From Pseudonocardia sp. 73-21 (GTDB taxonomy: Bacteria; Actinomycetota; Actinomycetes; Mycobacteriales; Pseudonocardiaceae), in contig NZ_MKVV01000040.1 in assembly GCF_001899645.1 (NCBI RefSeq), forward strand, positions 1,901 to 65,900: a stretch of 64,000 nucleotides of DNA, written 5' to 3'. Shown in pieces: positions 15,988-25,665 of this stretch. The translations under genes and the position numbers were made by a program. The notes under the pieces are model-generated. The model saw nothing but the letters and a program-made list of their open reading frames with translations, searched no databases and was not told where the DNA came from. Within the stretch, counting starts at the first letter, position 1. Each line of letters starts with the position of its first letter.

Positions 15988-17030
15988 GATTCGAAGCCCA
16001 ACGGCAGGTAGGTGTCGACGTTCTCCTTCGTGACGGTGGCCGAGGCGAGCGTGATGGAGGTCGGCACCTCCTTCTCGACGAGGTCGCCCATCCCGCGGTT
16101 CTGCGCCACGAGCCGCGCCAGCGAGACCGCCGAGGACGCCATCGTGGGGGCGTAGGTGACGGTGGCCTTGAGCACGGTGTTGTCGGCCTTGATGTCGCGC
16201 ATGGCGTTGGCCGAGCCGGCGCCGCCGACCATGAAGAACTCGCTGCGGTTCGCCTGCTTGATCGCGGCCAGCACACCGATCCCCTGGTCGTCGTCGTGGT
16301 TCCACAGTGCGTCGAGCTTCGGGGCGGCCTGCATCAGGTTCGCGGTGACGCGCTGGCCGCCCTGCGCGGTGAAGTCGGCCGCCTGCCGCGGCCCGACCTT
16401 GTACCCGAACGACGCCAGCGCGTCGGAGAAGCCCTTGCTGCGCGACTGGGTCAGCGGCAGGTTGTCGATGCCCGCGATCTCCCCGATCACCGGGTTGGTC
16501 ACTCCCCTGGCCTTCAGCTGCTCACCGATGTACGTGCCGGCGCTGACGCCCATGCCGTAGTTGTCGCCGCCGATCCAGGTCCGGTAGGCCAGCGGCGTGT
16601 CGAAGACCCGGTCGAGGTTGATCACCGGGATGCCCGCCTGCATGGCCGCACGGCCCACGGAGGTGAGCTGGCTGCCGTCGTTGGGCAGGATCACCAGCGC
16701 GCTGACCTTCTTGTTGATCAGCGTCTGGACGGCGGCGATCTGCTGCGTGACGTCGTTGGTCGGGTTCACGGCCTCGAACGTGACGTCCGGGTACTGCTTG
16801 GCCTGGGCGGCCGCGTTGTTCGCGATCGCCGCGATCCAGCCGTGGTCGGCCGCCGGCGCGGAGAACCCGATCGTGACGGCGGCGCCGGCCGCGGCGTTGT
16901 CGCCCGCCGCGGCGGCCACGTTCGCCCCGGACGCGCCGGGGGCGGCGTTGCTGGTGCAGGCCGACAGCGCGACGGTGGCACCGACGACCCCGGCCCCGAT
17001 CAGGAACCGGCGGCGCTGAAGATCGGACAT
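15984..17030 (-). CDS. Sugar ABC transporter substrate-binding lipoprotein (RbsB-like)
   Basis: A 348-aa secreted lipoprotein. The RRRFLIGAGVVGATVALSAC leader has an arginine-rich N-region, a hydrophobic core and a lipobox ending in Cys25, so the mature protein is lipid-anchored outside the membrane. The body is the two-lobed periplasmic-binding-4 fold (TIGFSAPAADHGWIAAIANN, LVILPNDGSQLTSVGRAAM, ALWNHDDDQGIGVLAAIKQA). AAGGAG precedes the ATG. It captures the sugar for the adjacent permease and ATPase. Confidence 0.93.
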   Translation of the reverse strand: MSDLQRRRFLIGAGVVGATVALSACTSNAAPGASGANVAAAAGDNAAAGAAVTIGFSAPAADHGWIAAIANNAAAQAKQYPDVTFEAVNPTNDVTQQIAAVQTLINKKVSALVILPNDGSQLTSVGRAAMQAGIPVINLDRVFDTPLAYRTWIGGDNYGMGVSAGTYIGEQLKARGVTNPVIGEIAGIDNLPLTQSRSKGFSDALASFGYKVGPRQAADFTAQGGQRVTANLMQAAPKLDALWNHDDDQGIGVLAAIKQANRSEFFMVGGAGSANAMRDIKADNTVLKATVTYAPTMASSAVSLARLVAQNRGMGDLVEKEVPTSITLASATVTKENVDTYLPLGFES

Positions 17031-17058
17031 GGAGAGCTCCTTCGTGGGAGATCGGGGA

Positions 17059-18082
17059 TCAGGGAGAGGTACGACGGGCCCGGATCTGGATCAGCACCGC
17101 GATCACGATGATCACGCCCTTGGCGATGTTCTGGACGTCGGTGTCGAGGTTGTTGAGCACGAACAGGTTCGTGATCGTCGTGAAGACGAGGACGCCGAGG
17201 ATCGAGCCGATCAGCGTGCCGCGGCCGCCGGTGAGCAGCGTGCCGCCGATGATCACGGCGGCGATCGCGTCCAGCTCGTAGAGGGTGCCGTGGGTGCTCG
17301 ACCCCGTGGTGGTCAGCGACGCGATCATGATCGCGGCGATGCCGCAGCAGAGACCGGACACCACGTAGAGCAGAACGGTGTGGCGGCGGACGTCGAGCCC
17401 GGCCAGGCGGGCGGCCTCGGCGTTGCCGCCGATGGCGAACGTGCGGCGCCCGAACGTCGTGCGGTTGAGCACCACCCACCCGACGGCCACGACCGCCGCG
17501 AAGACGAACACCAGCAGCGGGATGCCCAGCAGCCGGGTGGTGGCGATGGCGCCGATCGTCGGGTCGGTGACGATCTGGCTGCGCCGCCCCGAGATCCGCT
17601 CGGCCAGGCCCTGGGCGGAGATCAGCATGGCGAGGGTGACGATGAACGGGACGATGCGGCCGTAGGCGATGAGCAGGCCGTTGACCAGCCCGCCGCCCAT
17701 GCCCACGAGCAGCGCGCAGAGGATCATCACGACCGGGCCGAACGACTGCGTCGCCACCGTGGTGGCCCAGACCGACGCGAGCGCCATCAGCTTGCCCACC
17801 GACAGGTCGATCCCGCCGCCGATGATCACGAACGTGACCCCGACGGTGATCACCCCGATGATCGACGCGGACGTCAGGATCGTCAGCAGGTTCGAGGCCG
17901 TGGCGAACGTGTCGGCGGTGCCCACACCCACGACGGCGAGGATCACCAGCACCGCGACGAGCCCGAGGTTGCGCCCGGCCCCGCTGTCGAGCAGGCGGTG
18001 CAGCGCCGAGGGCCGCGGGGCCGCGCCCGCGGCCTCGACCCTGCTCCGCTCGTCGGCGGCCGGTGCGGTCGTGACCTGGTGT

Positions 18083-18090
<8 letters not shown>
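17059..18090 (-). CDS. Sugar ABC transporter permease (RbsC-like)
   Basis: A 343-aa integral membrane protein of the BPD_transp_2 type with about eight to ten transmembrane helices (LGLVAVLVILAVVGVGTADT, IIGVITVGVTFVIIGGGIDL, AVIIGGTLLTGGRGTLIGS). The VGVTFVIIGGGIDLSVGKLM loop is the family signature. The GTG start overlaps the ATPase stop by 8 nt. It forms the translocation channel for the operon's binding protein. Confidence 0.93.
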
Positions 18091-19594
<1,504 letters not shown>

Positions 19595-19613
19595 GGCCAG
19601 CAACATAGGAGCG

Positions 19614-19643
19614 TTGACCAATGACGTACAACGTCCTGATAAT
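19614..19643 (+). promoter_or_regulatory. Promoter of the ROK gene with a palindrome between its boxes
   Basis: TTGACC (19614-19619) and GATAAT (19638-19643), 18 bp apart, form a good housekeeping promoter 39 nt before the ROK start. Between them lies the 13-bp palindrome GACGTACAACGTC (19623-19635). On the other strand TTGTAC and TATGTT, also 18 bp apart, point at the ABC operon. One repressor site could therefore shut both directions; the divergent ROK protein is the natural candidate. Confidence 0.6.
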
Positions 19644-19681
19644 GTCGTTTCAGGTCAGAATTCCGACGATATCGAGCCGTG

Positions 19682-20896
19682 ATGCCACTGCCGTCCCCGC
19701 TTCCCCCCTTGCGCCTCACCGCACCCGCGCTGTCCGGGCGCACGGACCCCGCCGTCACGCTCAGCACCGTGGCGCGGCTCGTGGCCTCGGGCACCGCCGT
19801 GAGCAAGGCCGACCTCGTCCCGGTCACCGGGCTGGCCCGCACGACCGTGAGCGCGGCCGTCGACGAGCTGGTGTCCCGCGGCGTCCTCCGCCCGGACGGC
19901 ACGCGGCCCACCCCCGGCCGCGGGCGTCCGGCCGACCGGCTGTCGCTGTCACCGCGGGGTGGGCACGTCCTGCTCGCCGACGTCGGCGCGACCGGCGCCC
20001 ATCTCGCGGTCGTCGACCTGAGCCAGCAGGTGCTCGGGCACACCCACGTCGACGTCGACGTCAAGGACGGGCCGGAGGTCGTCCTCGCGGCGGTGGTGGA
20101 CTCGCTGGCCACGCTGCGGGCGGGCGCGCCGGTGGCTCCGGTCCGCGCCGTCGTCATCGGGCTTCCGGGGCCCGTCGACGGCCAGCTCGGCACGCCCGTG
20201 CGGCCGCCGATCATGCCCGGCTGGCACGCCTACCCCGTGTCGGCGCGGCTGCGGGAGATCTTCGACTGCCCGGTGATCCTCGAGAACGACGTCAACCTCC
20301 GCGCCCTCGGCGAGGCCCGTGCCCTGCCCGACGACCAGGCCCCGCTGCTGTTCGTCAAGGTCGGCACCGGGATCGGCGGCGGGTTGATCACCCGCGAGGG
20401 CGCGCTGCACCACGGCGCCGACGGCGCCGCGGGCGACATCGGGCACATCCGGGTCCGGGGGGCGCCGGACGTCGTGTGCATCTGCGGGAACGTCGGCTGC
20501 ATCGAGGCGGTCGCCTCGGCCGACGCGATCGCGCGGCGGCTGGGCACGGGGGCCGACACCGTCACGGTCGCGGAGGTCCGCGCCCGCATCGGCCGGGCCG
20601 ACCCGGCCGCGCTGGCCCTCGTGCGGGAGGCGGCCGGGCTGATCGGCGAGGTGGTGGCCACCCTCGTGCACTTCTACAACCCGGCCCGCGTGACCCTGGG
20701 CGGATCGGTCACCGCGGCCAGCGACGAACTGCTCGCCGGTGTGCGCAGCGTCGTCTACCAGCGGGCGCTGCCGCTGGCCACCCGCAACCTGGTGCTCGCC
20801 AACAGCGTGCTCGGGGAGTACGCGGGGGTGGCCGGGGCGATGGTGCTCGGGATCGAACAGGCGCTCTCGGCCTCCGACATCGGCGGGCTCCTGTGA
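19682..20896 (+). CDS. ROK-family transcriptional repressor
   Basis: A 404-aa ROK protein. The N-terminal winged helix (VSKADLVPVTGLARTTVSAA) is followed by the ROK sugar-kinase-like domain with VLLADVGATGAHLAVVDLS, the VKVGTGIGGGLI loop, GDIGHIRV and the zinc motif VCICGNVGCIEAVAS (its CxCGxxGC cysteines). ROK repressors bind sugar ligands and release the promoter. It diverges from the sugar ABC operon, which is its likely target. GTG 19679 immediately precedes the ATG and is an equivalent start. Confidence 0.92.
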   Translation: MPLPSPLPPLRLTAPALSGRTDPAVTLSTVARLVASGTAVSKADLVPVTGLARTTVSAAVDELVSRGVLRPDGTRPTPGRGRPADRLSLSPRGGHVLLADVGATGAHLAVVDLSQQVLGHTHVDVDVKDGPEVVLAAVVDSLATLRAGAPVAPVRAVVIGLPGPVDGQLGTPVRPPIMPGWHAYPVSARLREIFDCPVILENDVNLRALGEARALPDDQAPLLFVKVGTGIGGGLITREGALHHGADGAAGDIGHIRVRGAPDVVCICGNVGCIEAVASADAIARRLGTGADTVTVAEVRARIGRADPAALALVREAAGLIGEVVATLVHFYNPARVTLGGSVTAASDELLAGVRSVVYQRALPLATRNLVLANSVLGEYAGVAGAMVLGIEQALSASDIGGLL

Positions 20897-20912
20897 GCGG
20901 CAGGGCCGCCGG

Positions 20913-22106
20913 TCACGTGCTGTCCAGACGCGGCACGAGGACCTCCCGCACGACGAGCAGGACCGCCGCCGCCACGGGGATGGCCACCACCGCGCCGATG
21001 ACGCCCAGCAGCACGGCGCCCAGCAGCAGGGCGATCAGCGTGAGCAGGGCGGGCACGTGCACGGCCCGGCCGATGATCCGCGGGGTCAGGACGTAGTCCT
21101 CGACGACCCGGTACGCCACGAAGAACCCCGCGGTGGCCAGCCCGACCCCCAGCGAACCGCTCAACGCGACCAGGGTGACCACCACCCCCGCCACCGAGGT
21201 GCCCACGACCGGGATCACGTCCAGCAGCATCACCATCACGGCCAGCAGCAGCGGGAACGACACTCCCAGCAGCAGCATCCACACCAGCGAGGACGCCCCG
21301 GCGATCACCGACAGCACCAGGATGCCCAGCACGTAGGAGCCGACCTTCGCGAACACCTCGTCACCGATCAGGATCACCCGGGGCCGCCGCGACCGCGGCA
21401 CCAGCCGGTAGAGCCCGCGCCGGATCCGCGGCAGGTCGGCCAGGAAGTAGATCGTCAACACGGTCACGACCACCGTGTCCGCCAGCACCCCCAGCACCAC
21501 CTCCCCGGCCCCGAGCACGCCGTTGAGGACGTTGCTGGTGACCCCGCTGCCGGTGGCGGCGCCGAGGGTGTTGCGGATGATCTCGACGACGCCGAAGCGC
21601 TGGTTCAACGCGCCCAGGGTCGTGTTGCGGTCCTGGATTGCCTGCAGGTAGTCCGGGATCTGCATCGCGAACGCGGTGGCCTGGGCCACCACCTGGGGGA
21701 TGGCGACCGAGAGGAACCCACCGACCGCCCCGAGCAGCGTCAGCACCACACCCGCCACCGCGACCGGGCGCAGGACGCCGCGCCGCGCCAGCCGCGAGAC
21801 GGCCGGCTCCAGGCCGATCGCGATGAACAGCGCCAGCCCGATCAGCACGAGCGTCTGCCGCGCGGTGACGACCAGTTCCGCGACCAGCACCGTGACGGCG
21901 ACCCCCGCGGCGCCCGCCATCCCGACGAAGAACGGCGAGCGGCGGTTCATCGGGCGTCCGAGCCGGCCCAGCGGTTCCGCCTCCGTGCTGAGCGTGGCCG
22001 CTGCCGCCTCGGCCGCGGCGACCGGACCCTCCTCCTCGTCGCGGTGGGGCTGGGCGACCAGGCGGTGGTGGCCGTCGGCTGCGTCGCCGTCCGGGATGGT
22101 GGTCAT
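20913..22106 (-). CDS. AI-2E-type (YdiK/PerM-like) membrane permease
   Basis: A 397-aa protein with a polar N-terminal tail of about 65 residues and then roughly eight transmembrane helices of the AI-2E transporter/UPF0118 family (TLVLIGLALFIAIGLEPAVS, LTIYFLADLPRIRRGLYRL, IPVVGTSVAGVVVTLVAL, VHVPALLTLIALLLGAVLLG). GGAG precedes the ATG by six bases. It converges on the ROK gene with only 17 nt between stops. The substrate is unknown; members include sodium/proton antiporters and small-molecule exporters, so a quorum-signal role should not be assumed. Confidence 0.9.
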   Translation of the reverse strand: MTTIPDGDAADGHHRLVAQPHRDEEEGPVAAAEAAAATLSTEAEPLGRLGRPMNRRSPFFVGMAGAAGVAVTVLVAELVVTARQTLVLIGLALFIAIGLEPAVSRLARRGVLRPVAVAGVVLTLLGAVGGFLSVAIPQVVAQATAFAMQIPDYLQAIQDRNTTLGALNQRFGVVEIIRNTLGAATGSGVTSNVLNGVLGAGEVVLGVLADTVVVTVLTIYFLADLPRIRRGLYRLVPRSRRPRVILIGDEVFAKVGSYVLGILVLSVIAGASSLVWMLLLGVSFPLLLAVMVMLLDVIPVVGTSVAGVVVTLVALSGSLGVGLATAGFFVAYRVVEDYVLTPRIIGRAVHVPALLTLIALLLGAVLLGVIGAVVAIPVAAAVLLVVREVLVPRLDST

Positions 22107-22240
22107 GATCGCTCCGCAGCAGAGGGTGCAGGCCGTCGAGGGATGGGCCGCGACCGGTAGTGAACACCAGCCCGCGTCGCTCGGCCGGGTGAACGCCGCG
22201 CGCCGCGCCCCGTTCCACCGCCCGCGGCCCGCCGTCCGGC

Positions 22241-23095
22241 TCAGCCGCCGAACTCCACCACGGGCAGCCCCCGGACTCCGGGCTCCACCACGAACAGCGC
22301 CCCCGCCAGGAGCTGGTCGGCCGGGTCGAGACCCTGCCGGGACGTGGTGACGTAGAGCCGGTCCAGCCCGGGGCCGGCGAACGTGCACGCCGTGACCTGC
22401 GTGACCGGCAGCTCCACGACGGCGTCGAGCACGCCGTCGGCCGTGTAGCGGTGCACGGCCGACCCGCCCCACAGGGCCACCCAGACGCCGCCCTCGGCGT
22501 CGACGGTGAGCCCGTCGGGGAACCCGGGGCCGTCGGGGAGCGTGACGAACGGGCGGCGGGCGGCCGGGCCCGCGTCGAGGTCGAAGACGTCGATCCGCCG
22601 CGTCGGGGTGTCGACGTGGTGCACGCGCCGCCCGTCGGGGGTGACGCCGAACCCGTTGGAGATCGTGAGGCCGTCCAGGATGCGCCCGGCCGTGAGGTCG
22701 GGCGCCAGGCGGTAGAGCGCACCCGCGCCGGTGCTCTCGTCGTAGGCCATCGACCCGCACCAGAACGCGCCGTCGGGTGTGCAGCCGCCGTCGTTCATGC
22801 GCACGCCGGGGTCGTCCCAGAGGTCGCCGAGGTGCCGTTCGACGCGCAGGTCGGCGTCGAGCAGGACGAACCCGCGCTCGTCGGCCAGCACCGTACCGCC
22901 ACCGCGGCGGGGCCGGAAGGCGGCCGCGACGGTGCCGACGTGGGTGCGCCGGACCACCTCGCCGTCGAGCTCGAGGACGTCGCCGGCGAGCATGTCGACC
23001 CAGCGCACCCCGCGGTAGGACGGGTGCCAGACCGGCCCCTCGCCGTGCGTGGCGACCGGGCCGGTGACGGGCACGGCGGTGAGGACGCGAACCAT
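22241..23095 (-). CDS. SMP-30/gluconolactonase family protein
   Basis: A 284-aa six-bladed propeller of the SMP-30/regucalcin family. Metal-ligand positions are seen in HGEGPVWHPSYRGVRWVDM (Glu), GVRMNDGGCTPDGAFWCGSM (Asn), ISNGFGVTPDGRRVHHVDT (Asn) and FPDGLTVDAEGGVWVALWGG (Asp). It hydrolyses a sugar or aldono-lactone. It stands alone between the permease and YihY genes; as a lactonase it could serve the sugar pathway 3 kb away, which is inference. The 134 nt separating it from the permease gene show no further gene. Confidence 0.9.
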   Translation of the reverse strand: MVRVLTAVPVTGPVATHGEGPVWHPSYRGVRWVDMLAGDVLELDGEVVRRTHVGTVAAAFRPRRGGGTVLADERGFVLLDADLRVERHLGDLWDDPGVRMNDGGCTPDGAFWCGSMAYDESTGAGALYRLAPDLTAGRILDGLTISNGFGVTPDGRRVHHVDTPTRRIDVFDLDAGPAARRPFVTLPDGPGFPDGLTVDAEGGVWVALWGGSAVHRYTADGVLDAVVELPVTQVTACTFAGPGLDRLYVTTSRQGLDPADQLLAGALFVVEPGVRGLPVVEFGG

Positions 23096-23203
23096 GATCA
23101 GACGGTAGCGGGCGCGAGGCTAGGGGGCGGGCTCGGCCCGGTGGTCCGCCGCGGCCGGGCACCACGCGGGAAGATCGTGCTGGCCGAGACGGTACGGCGC
23201 GAG

Positions 23204-23228
23204 GTGTCGCCCCGGGCGCACCGGGTAC
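23204..23228 (+). promoter_or_regulatory. SigB/SigF-type promoter candidate for yihY
   Basis: GTGT, a 15-bp spacer and GGGTAC resemble the general-stress consensus. The -10 ends only 10 nt before the YihY ATG, implying a leaderless or very short leader transcript. Confidence 0.45.
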
Positions 23229-23238
23229 CTGACCCGAC

Positions 23239-24204
23239 ATGACCAGCACACCCACCACCGAGCGGCACCCCGGAGACCGGGCCCGCAGCCCTACCGAGAT
23301 ACCGGCCCGCGGCTGGTGGCAGGTGACCCGCCGCGCGGTCACCGAGAGCGGCGCCGACAACGTGCCCATGCTCGCCGGCGGCGTCGCCTACTTCGCCTTC
23401 CTCGCCGTGTTCCCGGCCCTCATCGCCGCGGTCACCCTCTACGGCCTGATCGCCGACCCCGCGACGGTGGCGCGGCAGGTCGAGTCCCTGGCCGCGACGC
23501 TGCCGCAGGAGACCCAGCCCCTGATCGCCGACCAGCTCACCGCCGTCGTCTCCGGCAGCGGGAGCGCGCTGGGGATCGGGCTCGTCGTGTCCGTGCTGGC
23601 GGCCCTGTGGTCGGCCTCGAGCGGCACCGGCAACCTGATCAAGGCGGTGAACCTCGCCTACGACGAGCAGGAGACCCGCGGCTTCCTCAAGACCCGCGGC
23701 CTCGCGCTGCTGCTCACGCTGGGCGCCATCGTCTTCGTCCTGCTGACGCTGGCGCTGGTGGCCGTCGTGCCCCCGCTGCTCGACGCCCTTCAGCTCGGTG
23801 TGCTCGGCACCGTGCTCGCCGAGGTGGTGCGCTGGGTGCTGCTCGTGGCGCTCGTCGTCGGCGCGCTGGCCGTGGTGTACCGGGTGGCCCCCGACCGCGA
23901 CGCGCCCCGGTTCGCCTGGGTCAGCACCGGCTCGGTCGTCGCGGCCGTCCTGTGGATCATCGGCAGCGCCGGGTTCAGCCTCTACGTCGACAACTTCGGC
24001 AGCTACAACACGACCTACGGAGCGCTCGCCGGCGTGGTCGTGCTCCTGCTCTGGCTCTACCTGACCAGCTACATCGTGCTGCTGGGCGCGGAGATCAACG
24101 CCGAGGCCGAGCGCCAGACCGGTCGCGACACCACCCACGGGCCGGAGGCCCCGATGGGCGAGCGCCACGCCACCGCCGCCGACGAGATCGCGACCGGGCC
24201 GTAA
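23239..24204 (+). CDS. YihY/virulence factor BrkB family membrane protein
   Basis: A 321-aa integral membrane protein with six helices of the YihY (former RNase BN) family. Signatures are NVPMLAGGVAYFAFLAVFPA, a SSGTGNLIKAVNLAYDEQE loop, and late helices LWIIGSAGFSLYVDNFGSYN and LLLWLYLTSYIVLLGAEINA. The cytoplasmic tail is polar. The precise role is unknown. A stress-promoter candidate precedes it, and it converges on paaK. Confidence 0.93.
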   Translation: MTSTPTTERHPGDRARSPTEIPARGWWQVTRRAVTESGADNVPMLAGGVAYFAFLAVFPALIAAVTLYGLIADPATVARQVESLAATLPQETQPLIADQLTAVVSGSGSALGIGLVVSVLAALWSASSGTGNLIKAVNLAYDEQETRGFLKTRGLALLLTLGAIVFVLLTLALVAVVPPLLDALQLGVLGTVLAEVVRWVLLVALVVGALAVVYRVAPDRDAPRFAWVSTGSVVAAVLWIIGSAGFSLYVDNFGSYNTTYGALAGVVVLLLWLYLTSYIVLLGAEINAEAERQTGRDTTHGPEAPMGERHATAADEIATGP

Positions 24205-24242
24205 CGGCGGGCGCGCGCCGACCACCAGCACCGAGGGGCCGT

Positions 24243-24269
24243 GGGCGGCGGTTCGACGCCTCGCCGCCC
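24243..24269. terminator. Hairpin between convergent yihY and paaK
   Basis: GGGCGGCG (24243-24250) and CGCCGCCC (24262-24269) form an 8-bp stem with an 11-nt loop in the 111-nt gap between two converging genes, so it could stop transcription both ways. No T-tract. Confidence 0.5.
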
Positions 24270-24315
24270 GCCCATCGGTTCGCCTCCTCCGACCCGACGA
24301 CATGGCGGTGCGGCG

Positions 24316-25665
24316 TCACGTCGTGCGGCGGTCCAGGAGCCGCTGCAGCTTGCCGATCGAGCGTTCCAGGGTGTCCGGGTCGACGACCTCGCAGGTCACC
24401 GAGATCCCGACCGACTGCTTCACGGCATGCACCAGCTCGGCGGCGGCCCCGTCGCGCCGCTCGGCCGGGGTGTCCGTGCGGGCCTCGACCCGCACCCCGA
24501 GCGCGTCCATCCGGCCCCTGGTGGTCAGCACGAGCTGGAAGTGCGGCGACAGGCCGGGCGTGCGGAGCACGATCTCCTCGATCTGGGTCGGGAACACGTT
24601 CACCCCCCGCAGGATGATCATGTCGTCGGTCCGGCCGGTGACCTTGGCCATCCGCCGCATCGACGGACGCGCGGTACCCGGCAGCAACGTCGTCAGGTCC
24701 CGGGTGCGGTACCGGATGATCGGCAACGCCTCCTTGGTGAGCGAGGTGAACAGCAGCTCGCCCTCCTCGCCGTCGGGCAGCGGTGTGCCGTCCAGCGGGT
24801 CGACGACCTCGGGCAGGAAGTGGTCCTCCCAGATGTGCAGGCCGTCCTTGGCCTCGACGCACTCCTGGGACACACCCGGGCCCATCACCTCGGACAGGCC
24901 GTAGATGTCCACCGCGTGCATGTCCATGCGCTCCTCGATCTCGGAGCGCATCTGCTCGGTCCACGGCTCGGCACCGAAGATGCCCACCTTCAGCGACGTC
25001 GACGTCGGGTCGATGCCCTGGCGCTCGAACTCGTCGAGCAGGGTGAGCATGTAGCTCGGGGTCACCATGATCACGTCGGGCTCGAAGTCGCCGATCAGCT
25101 GCACCTGCCGCGGGGTCATGCCGCCGGAGACCGGGATCGCCGTGGCGCCGAGCTTCTCGATGCCGTAGTGCGCGCCCAGGCCGCCGGTGAACAGCCCGTA
25201 GCCGTACGCGTTGTGCACCTTGTGACCCGCCCGCCCGCCGGCCGCGCGGATCGACCGGGCGATCAGCCCGGCCCAGCGCTCGATGTCGCCCTCGGTGTAG
25301 CCGACGACGGTCGGCCGCCCCGTGGTGCCGGACGAGGCGTGGATGCGCCGCACCTGGTCCTGGCGGACGGCGAACATGCCGAAGGGGTAGTTCTCCCGCA
25401 GGTCGGCCTTGCTGGTGGTGGGGAACCGGGCGATGTCGGCGAGCTCGCGGCAGTCGTCCGGGTGGACGCCGTGGGCGTCGAAGGCCCGCCTGTAGTGCGG
25501 GACGTTGTCGTAGGCGTGCCGCAGCGTCCACTGCAGACGCTGCAGCTGCAGCTCCCGCAGCTCGTCGACCGACATCCGCTCGGCCGGGTCCAGGAGGTCG
25601 GCGGGCGGTGCGTCACCCAGCCGCTTCGGGATCGTCGGGGTGGTCGGGGGGGTCACAGCCGTCAT
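24316..25665 (-). CDS. paaK: Phenylacetate-CoA ligase
   Basis: Activates phenylacetate with ATP and CoA to phenylacetyl-CoA, the entry step of the paa pathway. The 449-aa protein has the adenylate-forming P-loop HASSGTTGRPTVVGYTEGD (about residue 100), VGIFGAEPWTEQMR, DIYGLSEVMGPGV and the hinge VTGRTDDMIILRGVNVFPTQ, ending with the C-terminal QRLLDRR. Length is normal. The ATG overlaps the paaZ stop (ATGA), so the two are one transcript. Confidence 0.95.
   Translation of the reverse strand: MTAVTPPTTPTIPKRLGDAPPADLLDPAERMSVDELRELQLQRLQWTLRHAYDNVPHYRRAFDAHGVHPDDCRELADIARFPTTSKADLRENYPFGMFAVRQDQVRRIHASSGTTGRPTVVGYTEGDIERWAGLIARSIRAAGGRAGHKVHNAYGYGLFTGGLGAHYGIEKLGATAIPVSGGMTPRQVQLIGDFEPDVIMVTPSYMLTLLDEFERQGIDPTSTSLKVGIFGAEPWTEQMRSEIEERMDMHAVDIYGLSEVMGPGVSQECVEAKDGLHIWEDHFLPEVVDPLDGTPLPDGEEGELLFTSLTKEALPIIRYRTRDLTTLLPGTARPSMRRMAKVTGRTDDMIILRGVNVFPTQIEEIVLRTPGLSPHFQLVLTTRGRMDALGVRVEARTDTPAERRDGAAAELVHAVKQSVGISVTCEVVDPDTLERSIGKLQRLLDRRTT

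Noticed and set aside
20913-22106. AI-2E annotation as evidence for autoinducer-2 export or quorum sensing
   Set aside because: The family name is historical; members transport different solutes, and no luxS or AI-2 processing genes are present.
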